From Xanthoparmelia taractica (Eukaryota > Ascomycota > Lecanoromycetes > Lecanorales > Parmeliaceae), in the NCBI GenBank assembly GCA_033085395.1, contig JANQBS010000544.1, positions 1 through 15,146 of the forward strand: 15,146 bases of DNA, read 5' to 3'. Shown in pieces: positions 1 to 8,099 of the stretch (position 1 is its first letter; each line of letters begins with the position of its first letter). Under the pieces are notes generated by a model. The model was not told the origin of the DNA, did no database searches, and saw only the letters and a program-made list of their open reading frames with translations. The position numbers and the translations under genes are program-made.

Positions 1-132
1 CTTAAGCTTTTTACTTATTTTTAGAATATAAAAAAATATTACGTAATATATTTATTAAAAACCCAATGGGAGTATGGAATATCCTATATCTTTCGATATA
101 ATATTCGAAAAACTAGTCCCATACCATCAAAT

Positions 133-159
133 ATACCACACCTTTCCGACCCGTAATTA
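133..159. repeat. Inverted repeat, left copy
   Basis: Bases 133-154 match the reverse complement of 15076-15097 perfectly (22 bp). Five more bases (155-159 against 15071-15075) extend the match with one C/T difference. The match is GC-rich and stands out from its AT-rich surroundings. Here it lies in the copia-frame linker; the other copy lies in the hAT reading frame. No flanking target duplication is visible at either copy. Its meaning is unknown. Confidence 0.8.
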
Positions 160-886
160 AAAGAATAGAAGATTAATAAGTCTTTTCTTTATTTATTCGA
201 AAGTCGATACGAGATATCGAGATAATATAATTCTCGTAATCTCGAATAAATATAATCGTCAAATTATAATTATTAAGATATTACGTGTTAGATACTTTAA
301 TAACGCTTATCTTCTTACGACTCGCATCGCGATAGTAATCGTCGCTATACTCGCGACAATATTCTTATATATTTTATATTTTAATTAGCTTAAGTTTTTT
401 AATAATTAATTACTTCTTAATATTAAGCTTTAAGAGTCGAAAACGTTAAATTTATATTAAGTCTACGAGATAAGAATCTTCGTTTACTAATATAGAGTTA
501 TTAAATACGATACTTTATCGATTACTATTTCCGTCGATAGTATTAATAGAATTCGTATCGATATCGTAATTAATATCTTAATAACTTAATTGCGAAGTAA
601 ACGTATTTTAACGAAAGTCGTCTTCGTAATTATTATCTTCGTCTATCTAATTAAAAACGTCGCTAATAATTAATAATAAGACGTTTCTACTTTATAAATT
701 AATAGAATCGACTCGCGAGTTACTTATTATAATTAAATTAGATAGCTTTATGCGAACGAAGCTATTAGAATTATAAGATAGTAAGATCTCTTTTTAATAA
801 AGCTACGTAGTAGCTAGACACTTAGCGAGATTAAAAAACATAGATATTATAATAATTATCTAAATTACTAAGTGAATTAATAGCTA

Positions 887-917
887 AGAAAGAAAAAAAG
901 AAAAAAAGAAAAAGAGA
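887..917. repeat. Short A/G-rich simple repeat
   Basis: A run of AAAG-type units (AAGAAAGAAAAAAAGAAAAA and similar) lies inside the RIP-mutated copia remnant, in the interval where the integrase core is missing. It is a low-complexity tract and not a gene. Confidence 0.6.
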
Positions 918-2835
918 ATTCGCGGGTATTTAAGACTTTCGTCAAGTATACTAGATACTCGCCCTTACTGCGTAGCTTATAGCCTCGTAAGCGAGTTAAG
1001 CGAGTTCTATCAGCCTACGCTGAGTGCTTCTACTCTTACAATACGTCAAAAGTCTTAATATTACTCGCATACTAATATAGATCTTTTAATCGATATACGC
1101 TCACATAGTCAAGTCGTTTATATATAAGTTCGAATATCTTTCTAGACGACTTATCTATAGTTAAGATTCTAGTCGCTATTAGTTTCTCACTTACTTGCTT
1201 TTATATCGCTAATTTCTAATTTTTCTAAGTCGCTAATTTCTAAGTTATAAATACTCGATCTAATACGTAATTCGTGAATTCGTAGAAATCGTTCGACACG
1301 TGACCTCGTGCGACGATTTTATTAGTTCGTTTATTAACGATTTTAACACTCTAATATTTAAAAATTATTATATATTCTCGTTAATTTAAGACGATAATAA
1401 ATAATAAGTTAATACTTATTTTAAATATATAGAGTATATCTCTTATAATCTAAATATAACGTTTAATTCTTATCTAAATATTTTCTCGTTTAATAATTAA
1501 TAACTCTCTCTAATCGTCGAATTTAACTATTTTATCGTAGAATATAAATCTTATAAATAATTCGCGCTAAGACGTTATATATCGGGTTACTTCTAAGTCG
1601 ATAAGTTATTTTATAATCTTTTTAAACTTATATAGAATTATTTAGACTCGTTTCTTTAATAATTTAAATAAGTTTTTATTCTAATTCTTAATAGTAACTA
1701 TTACTTTATTCTTACGCCTCGCGAGCTAATCTTATATTTTATTCGAGATCTTTCGATTATTTTTAAGTCTTAATTTTTTATTCGTATTATTTTTATTAAA
1801 ATTAATATACTTAGATTTATAGTAATCTCTCTTATCGTAATTATAGTACTTAATAATTAACTTATTAATATCTTAAGATCGTTCTCGTTAACCTTACTTA
1901 TCACGATCTTTTCTTATTACGTTTACGTCTTTTTTAAACTTATATATATTCTATTTCACGCTTCTAAATTATTCGACTATAAGAGTTAATATTAATATAT
2001 CTATTTAATCGAGTGTGAACTTTATTATTATATACTTCTTCTTCTAACACGCGTTTATAATTATCGTATTACGATTAATATCTAAAGACTTAATCTTCGA
2101 GATAAGATTATAGATCTTATCGCTAGATTACTTTAAAGTTAAAATTATCTAATTAATAAATTTATTACTTTTCTTAATATAATTATAGAAACGCTATAAT
2201 ATCGTTATAAGTCGTTTTTTTTCACTCACATTATAAATATATCGTAATTCGTCTTTAAATATTCTTCGCACGCTTTAAATAAGCTATATACGTCTATTAA
2301 GAGTTCTTAACATTACTCGTTAATAAAGTAACGATTTATTAATTTAAAATTATCTAATTTCTAATCTTCTTTCTAATTATTAAACGAAGAAGACTTTTTA
2401 ATATTATTTCTTATATTTCTTATTCTTATAGAATTCTCTTATAAGTCTAGACTTACGTATAATAGTTATAATCTTTTAATACTCTCAAACGAGTGTAATT
2501 AGACTTTAAAAGAATTTTATCGAGATTCGTTAGATTCACCTCGAGTAGAAAATCGTGAATTTCGTTTAAATCCTTCTACTTAATATAGAGATTCTTCTAT
2601 TCGTTCGAGATTAATATCGCTATTTCCTCATTAGCGAATATCTTATTATCTTATTCTATTATAATAATGTTATAAATAATTAATACTAAATCAATTTAGA
2701 CTAATCGAGTTTATAATCTATTGTAAATGTGAGTAATAAATATTAATAACTAAGTAGAAATACTATTTAATAATTAACTAAGGCTAGCTAATTAATTCTA
2801 TTAATCAAGTCTTAAGAATATAAGAAAGAAAACAT

Positions 2836-4066
2836 ATGAAGGCGGTTATAAATCAGTCTATATACTCACTGAGAGAATTCCATCAGATTCGCCATTATTC
2901 GCTGGCTCCACCCATAGAACGCTGGCTGGACCTGGGGATCCTTCCCCGCTGGAATTGGCTAGAAACCGAGCGAAATGATTACCTAATATTAACACATAGG
3001 GGTCTATGCTTCTAAGGCACGTTACCGATATAACGATTGGCGAATGTACCGCTCAGCCTTTAGGTGGCATCAAACAATATCGGCTTCGTGCACCCTAGCA
3101 CACCTTTGACTGTGGCATCTATGAGTATCTTGGGCTCTCAACTTGCTACCTCCTGGAAGTTCCGCTAGTTCTTTGAAAAATTTCCCGGAAAATATTCAAC
3201 AGCATGTGGAACCTGAAAGCGGACACTAAAATACGAAGCCACAAGCTCCGATGCCAGCAACGATGATCAGATGGTGGGGCAACATGCTTAGCAAAATTCG
3301 CATTTTGCTTCTCAAACTCTCATCGCCAAGACAATACGTTTTGCCTCACCACCATCTCTGACCGCTTGAGCAGCAAGTGGAAGGCGCCGTAGACGCGCTT
3401 GCGGTGCATGCTCTACTTGGCTGTTGTCTTTACCTGTCTCCTAGAATTCATCGCTGGTTCTAGGCGCTTCGGGGCCGACATTAGGATACCAGGCGTTGCA
3501 TTGTGTAAGATTGTCTTGGTGAGAGACTCAGTCTCCACTGAACAAACGGGTCGACTTCTATTTTCGGTGTTGTAGGGGGTTTGAACAACATTAGTACTTG
3601 GCTCTGCGCGGAAAAGGGAAGAGAATGAGGGGGTGAAGAGAAACAAACAAGATATACAGTTTAAATATCTCATTTAGTCGTATACAGAGTCGGGACGCCC
3701 CGTGGCGGCTAACGATCTGCTTCTCAAGTAAGACGCAGACATTACGACGCGGGAAGCGGAAGAATGCTGTAGAGTTGAGCTTCATGATATTTTTGCAGGA
3801 CTAGCTAATGAAGAAGCAGGAGCGGGTTCCATAGGCAATGTGATGTCTTTCTCTCTTCCGACTTCTCCGTCGCCATCATGCCAAACTCATCATTGTTGAC
3901 GACTCTGCTGTGGATCATGTCTCCATGTGGCCCTATTGCACGCCCAACCATCTACTTATTTCTGCCCAAAGTATCCTCAACTAACATAGATTCAACCGCC
4001 CTTGAGCGGCCTGCGCATGAGAATCCGTTCTCCATGCAGTTTCCAGCTGCTGGAAACCGAATGCCT
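2836..4066. other. Normal-composition DNA, no gene identified
   Basis: Composition returns to about balanced GC and CpA/TpG reappear, so RIP stops sharply at the left edge. There are splice-like signals on the minus strand: an acceptor at the end of a pyrimidine stretch near 3608 and a GTAAAG donor near 3427. The exon they would bound stays open in more than one frame, so I cannot choose a product. A minus-strand reading frame at 3413-3673 begins with a hydrophobic stretch resembling a signal peptide, but I see no family match. This may be decayed coding sequence, like its right-hand neighbours. Confidence 0.4.
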
Positions 4067-4577
4067 TTAGAACATCGTGATTAACAGCGCACAGAGGAAC
4101 CCATTCTTCTTTGCCTCTTTTTTTGGGAAAATCTTGTCATGCTCTCTAGAATATTTCCGAAGCGCATTCTTGGACGGGAAAAGTTTCACGGTCTCCCCTG
4201 TCCGCCGTGAATCGACCAGGTCGACTAGGTTGACAGCAACGTGCGAGAGTGCCTGGACATTTGCGGCTAGCTGTCAGCGATCTCACGCCTAGATGGTGGG
4301 ATGAGCGACCCGCCTTTTTGCATTGATTGATGGATGGAGGTATGGGCGTGATGTAGACATCTGCACAGAGGGCCTGCCAGCCGGCAAGCCTGTCGCTGGC
4401 GTTCCCGTAATGGTACTCAAATTCCTGTGCAAAGCATCTCCGACGGCTCTGGCGGTATTTTTTCCCGCCTTCCTTCCAGCCTCGCTGTAAGCTGAGCCGC
4501 TGAAATTCAGCGATCAAGGGAGCAGTAGCATCGTGGTCGAAAGTTGGGTATTGAGAGAAGAAACCGCCTGAAGGCAT
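4067..4577 (-). CDS. Conserved fungal protein of unknown function, two exons
   Basis: Exon 1 is 4577-4314 (88 codons, starting MPSGGFFSQYPTFDHD) and exon 2 is 4252-4067 (61 codons plus TAA), giving 149 residues. Recognisable blocks are FFSQYPTFDHD (6-16), RLSLQRGWKEGGKKYR (27-42), FAQEFEYHYG (49-58), LAGWQALCADV (64-74), PIPPSINQCKK (78-88), then LVDLVDSRRTG (97-107), the basic IFPKKEAKK (129-137) and a hydrophobic end GFLCALLITMF. I know this pattern as a small, widespread, uncharacterised fungal family; no biochemical role is assigned. Reading straight through the intron gives a 174-codon frame whose last third is wrong; the family blocks resume in another frame exactly after TCCAG. The ATG at 4577 fits the family start better than the upstream ATG at 4670. 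The intron begins GC rather than GT. There is no internal stop, so it is the best candidate for a working gene here. Confidence 0.75.
4253..4313 (-). other. 61-bp intron with GC-AG borders
   Basis: On the minus strand this interval starts GCGGGT and ends TCCAG, with a CTGAC branch-like site about 20 bases before the acceptor. Removing it joins ...NQCKK to ALSHVAVNLVDLVD in frame. No GT donor nearby keeps the frame: the GT four bases further in would shift it. Either this is a rare GC-AG intron, or the donor has lost its T and splicing is impaired. Confidence 0.6.
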
Positions 4578-4853
4578 GTCTGCGCGAGACCGATGGTCGA
4601 AATTGCTGGGAGCATTGAAATTCGCCGATGATTCATTGAACGCTTTTATTCTGTATATCAGGGAATGCACATGGCGAGATAGGCGGTGAATGACGTTACG
4701 TCGTTGAACAAAACCTTTTTTGCGAGTACCAATGGGGAACTTCTAATGCGTATACGTACCGCCATCTACGTACAAGGCAGAATCCTTTACGGTCGTGTGA
4801 GGTTCCCATTCTGGCGAGTAGCAGCGCCTTCCATTGTTTCTACAGGTTCTGTT

Positions 4854-5903
4854 TCAGTGCTGGTGCAGGAGGCACTCAGGGCCGATTGGTCGGATCCCTA
4901 GACCCGCGTTCCCCGGGCGTCGAATAGTAGGGCGTCGATCGCTGCGTGCATTAGAGGGAAGCCTGTCCGTGCACACACTGTACAATCTTTATTCGACGCA
5001 GTTGCTGGCTATGTGGTAATTGCCATCTCAGAGCACTCCAATGGAGGCCTAGGGCAAGATACTGAACCAGGTACAAATGTCGATCATTTGCTCTCCATTT
5101 GCTCAGGTCCATGCCACGGCCTGAGTGTAAATTGATGATACACAAGTCGCCTGCGAGCTACTGCATGTGCTGGCATTCGTTCGAGCCATCTTTGCAAAAC
5201 GCAGGAATATGGTGTAATGTTCATTGGAGAAGCAGAGCGTGCCCACTTGACACGTGGCTTGGAGGAAAACCGCACTCTGTGAAGAAATGGACTGATGGAG
5301 GTGGTCATTAACGATCTGATAAGATTGCTGAGAGACCAGCAGAAACCGCGAGCCCATGTGAACGAGCGACCCTGTTTGAATCCTTTTTGACATGACATCC
5401 ACGCCTTGGAGCTTGTCGCACCACGACTTCAAGGCCAACAGATCTTGCTATGACAGATTGCTTCCCACAGTCTTTGCAGTCAACGCTGCCAGCTTCTTAG
5501 TGGCGTATCGACGGTATCGGATCAGGGATCCTTCAAGTGGGCCTCATGGTACAATTGTCGAAGGCTCGGACCCTTTCGAGGCAAGTGGTCTGGCCGAAGA
5601 TCCTTCAACTCTTTAAACCCTCTCTATGCAAACTCATGTTCTGATGCCACTCGCTAGAATATCCTTTTGCGCGTTGCTACGCTTGCAACAACTCAGTCAA
5701 GACCCGTGCCGAGTTTAGAAGATATTCCCCCGCGGAGAAGGGTGAAAACCTTGACCGTGTCGGAGGCAAAGAGTGATCAAATTGCAATTCGTGGAGGTAG
5801 GTGTTTTGATGTCCAGAGGCGGATAGGTTCTAGTCGACGTACCGTGTGAGTAGGAAGTAGAACTCGGAGGCACAATTTCGGATCCATCATATCCTGGCGT
5901 CAT
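4854..5903 (-). pseudogene. Decayed multi-exon gene, family not recognised
   Basis: Several reading frames link into one protein-like series. An ATG at 5903 begins MTPGYDGSEIVPPSSTSYSH and ends at a GTACGT donor (5842). A later segment reads EWHQNMSLHREG then, after a one-base shift near 5608, FKELKDLRPDHLPRKG and QLYHEAHLKDP. After another shift at a CGATAC duplication near 5510 comes YATKKLAALTAKTVG. The longest part (5438-5103) includes LALKSWCDKLQGVD, RIQTGSLVHMGSRFLLVSQQ, CQVGTLCFSNEHYTIFLRFA and YTQAVAWT. It continues past several in-frame stops with NGEQMIDICTWFSILP and RLYSVCTDRLPSNARSDRRP to a stop at 4854. That is about 300 residues with at least two frameshifts and five or more stops. 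I do not recognise a domain. Reconstruction as one gene is inference from coherent sequence character and orientation. Confidence 0.55.
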
Positions 5904-6144
5904 TATCGAATTCGGTATGCGGTATACTTGACCATTCCATGGTTGTATATGTCACTGTTTGATAGCAGAGTCATCCGCTCGGCGAGATAATGAAGTCTAA
6001 GTAAAATAGTCGAGCTGGATAATCAGGTCGACAAAAGAATCTATGAACGTGCATACGAAAGTCTGAATATATTGGGGATCCCGTGCGGAGAACACTTCGA
6101 GTTATATTAATATCTGCGAGGCAGATTCTAGGGGCGTAGATGTT

Positions 6145-6830
6145 CTATACTCCCTGTGCTGTTTTGGATATAAATTCGAATGTGTCTTCTATCTGGTAGT
6201 TTAAATGAGACGTAACGCTATCTATTAGTTTCTTCTCTTTGGGCTGAAGCGCATTGGAAGCACGATGGGATCTTTCATGGAGCTGGTAATCTTCCCAAGA
6301 GCGATCTGGGACTCTGATTGGGGGTAGGTCCTCTTCCATTAGTTACGTTATTATATGATTAAAAGTGGTGGACATAGGATATCTGCAATGTTGTGGGCCT
6401 GTCGCTCTTCGAGCAGCTGTACATCGACTCCGTAGATCCTTTCCACCCATTCATAATAGGATACGGATAGCTGCTGCGGGAGGGAGTAGCTCGAGCTAGG
6501 AAAGGAACTGTGCACGCACTGGCTCTAAAGATCCGATATCTATATAGAAATAGGCGGTTTGCGATAGCTCAGATGCGATTGGAATGAGGAGAGAAGAGAA
6601 GAGGACAGTCTTCTTTCCAAGTCGTAAAGGGGTGGAAATGATATCCACAGCAATCCACGTTTTCGCGTCGCCGCCTTTCAAGAGTTAAGGGTTTGCAAGG
6701 GCAACACTGGAGACGCTCTGCATCTGAATTTGGGTTAGACCATTTGTCAATTATTACATACTTACCAACATTCGGTTGAATGAGAGATGTTGTACATTTC
6801 AAAGCTAAAGCGATCAAGGAGTGATCGAGA
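6145..6830 (-). pseudogene. Coding remnants of an unrecognised fungal gene
   Basis: Three minus-strand segments look protein-coding. One around 6712-6496 reads GGDAKTWIAVDIISTPLRLG and LFSSLLIPIASELSQTAYFY, with one stop near its start. A second (about 6510-6351) reads LPQQLSVSYYEWVERIYGVD then QLLEERQAHNIADIL. A third (6339-6145) reads MEEDLPPIRVPDRSWEDYQL and ends ISKTAQGV. Just upstream a good GTAAGT donor (6765) and an AG acceptor (6724) enclose a 42-bp interval with a CTAAC branch-like site. The three segments lie in different frames and I found no clean splicing that joins them, so frameshifts or decay are likely. No domain is recognised. It could be one gene or two. Confidence 0.35.
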
Positions 6831-7149
6831 GTAAATTTCGCTTACTTGATAGAAAAGAAGCTCTACTCGCCTGTCCGCTTTAGCGAACAAGCTAACGGCT
6901 GGATTTCAGACTTTCCAACAGCCGACTTGGATCTGCACAAGGTAGTAGGTACTGTAGAAGAACTTAAGTCACAACGGGGTTTGATGAGCTACCCATGCTG
7001 ACTCATGCAACTTGAAAATAACTACCATATCCCCACGACATTCACTCTCCACTCTCTCCGTGAGATGCTGAGTATTGAGATGAGAAAACGTACCGGTGGA
7101 AGAGTGCCTCAAGAGAGCAGGAGGCAATGATCTCAAGTAAGGAGCCCAC
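6831..7149. other. Intergenic DNA, nothing recognised
   Basis: Composition is normal, with no long reading frame, RNA gene or repeat that I can identify. It forms the left flank of the TIR element. Its last bases before the TA at 7150-7151 would have been continuous with 11301 onward before the insertion. Confidence 0.5.
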
Positions 7150-7151
7150 TA
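7150..7151. repeat. TA target-site duplication, left
   Basis: TA lies immediately before the left terminal inverted repeat and is matched by TA at 11299-11300 immediately after the right one. A TA duplication is the hallmark of Tc1/mariner/pogo-type insertion, though two bases alone are weak evidence. Confidence 0.65.
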
Positions 7152-7178
7152 GGGAGGTTTAGCAGCCTGATTCAAAAG
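7152..7178 (+). repeat. Left terminal inverted repeat of the 4.15-kb element
   Basis: The 27 bases are identical to the reverse complement of 11272-11298. Similarity continues past a small gap (ATGATTCAAA on both sides) and again at CCTAGC (7191-7196). The right end has about 17 extra bases between these blocks, forming a small GCC-A6-GGC hairpin that is missing here. Confidence 0.85.
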
Positions 7179-7525
7179 AAATGATTCAAACCTAGCTCAA
7201 CATTAAAGCCAAGCCGCTAACCCGAAAAGGCAATATATCGGACTTTGCGGATATAACGAAAAGCCTTACTTTCCCCTTCTGATTTTAATCTTTCTTCATC
7301 TTTTATAATATCTATCGACTATAGACTCTATAAGTAAGAGGAATCTCGTTGCTACGATCCTTATAATTATACTATTAGGTTCCTAGGTGATAGTCGCGAC
7401 TATATCGCGTTATCTATACGTATCTTCTATAAAATACGATTTAATCGACTTCAACTTAAATAATTAAATATTAAAGTATTTACGAAGAATTATACGTTTT
7501 ACGAAGAAAGAAATAAGTCTTTTAA

Positions 7526-7530
7526 TTAAT
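7526..7530. repeat. 5-bp target duplication (TTAAT), left copy
   Basis: TTAAT directly precedes the TG end of the 141-bp insertion and is repeated at 7672-7676 directly after its CA end. Five bases is the usual size for LTR-retrotransposon integrase. The surrounding DNA is AT-rich, so a chance match is less unlikely than in random DNA, but the exact adjacency to both termini supports it. Confidence 0.65.
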
Positions 7531-7671
7531 TGTCACGGTTTTGATATCTGCTCTCCGAATGCCAAGCCGGTGTGGATCAATATTGCTCCGGAGAAGAGTT
7601 TTCAGAGCATTCGTAGCATATTTGAACAATGGAAGCAGTCAATCCCACTACACGTCCATTCGTTCGTGACA
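7531..7671. mobile_element. 141-bp insertion, probable solo LTR
   Basis: The segment begins TGTCACG and ends CGTGACA, a perfect 7-bp inverted terminus of the TG...CA type, and is flanked by the perfect 5-bp duplication TTAAT (7526-7530 and 7672-7676). These are the marks of an LTR left after recombination between the two LTRs of a retroelement; TGTCACG-like ends are common in fungal Ty3/gypsy LTRs. Unlike the DNA on both sides it is rich in CpA/TpG, so it arrived after RIP of its host element or escaped RIP. A small non-autonomous TIR element with a 5-bp duplication is an alternative. It has no coding potential. Confidence 0.7.
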
Positions 7672-8099
7672 TTAATTATCTCGATCTCGAAAGTATAATA
7701 TATCGCTAGCGAATACGATTAAGTTCTAAATTCGCCTTATACTTGCTATTATATAAGCTATCGTAATTATAATCACTCTTTAAGCTTATATAATTTTTCG
7801 AACGATTTAAAACTTATTTATCTATTATTTTAAATAATGTTCTTAAGTATTTACGAAAGCGTTATAATTCTTTTCTTCGTTAATATTTAACGCTTACTTA
7901 TAATCGAATTCGATTATATATATATATCGTTAAACAACTTGATAATTATCGTAAGCGTAGCACTATATAGAGTTTTATTAATAATATCTTTCGAAGAATT
8001 ATACGACTAGAAGAAATTAAGATTTCTAATATTTAGTCTATAAAAAATCTCACGATATAATATAAATAATAATTATTTGTTTAGATAATTTAATTAACG

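Larger units (their letters stand above)
1..2640 (-). pseudogene. copia gag-pol polyprotein remnant
   Basis: In one minus-strand frame, from high to low coordinates: a gag C-terminal region (about 2250-1900); a CX2CX4HX4C zinc knuckle at 1848-1807 read as YYNYDKRDYYKSKY, all four ligands now Tyr; an aspartic protease motif at 1599-1579 read as DLEVTRY, explained by DSGATRH after C-to-T and G-to-A changes; a stretch at about 1470-1370 read as DILYIFKISINLL, typical of the segment before the GAG-pre-integrase domain; and the HH region at 1122-1105 read as YKRLDYVS (HKRLGHVS-like). A second frame from about 840 to 1 reads SYNSNSFVRIKL (778-743), like the integrase C-terminal end, followed by an acidic linker. 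Stops are TAA/TAG/TGA where Gln, Trp or Arg is expected. The integrase catalytic core is largely absent between the two frames. Confidence 0.8.
1..2835 (-). mobile_element. RIP-mutated Ty1/copia retrotransposon, partial
   Basis: This is an AT-rich block almost without CpA or TpG but rich in CpG, ending where normal composition begins near 2835. Read on the minus strand it carries copia gag-pol landmarks in the right order (detailed in the gag-pol entry), so the 5' end of the element is on the right and its RT/RNase H part would lie beyond base 1. I could not define the 5' LTR, the primer binding site or a target duplication at the right edge, so that boundary is set by composition only. The element is dead. 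Family assignment rests on motif order and is firm; element borders are not. Confidence 0.85.

Noticed and set aside
3413..3673. Minus-strand 86-codon frame with a hydrophobic N-terminus, a possible small secreted effector
   Set aside because: The hydrophobic stretch is short and broken by Cys/Pro/Ser, the mature part has one Cys, there is no family match, and overlapping frames in the same interval look equally protein-like. It is kept only as a remark on the region.
4146..4670. Single-exon 174-residue protein on the minus strand
   Set aside because: The last third (after QCKK) loses family similarity, while the correct continuation sits in another frame after an intron. The spliced 149-residue model replaces it.
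5099..5616. Plus-strand open frames (5099-5311, 5392-5616)
   Set aside because: They are shadows of the minus-strand pseudogene; the blocks with coherent protein character lie on the minus strand.
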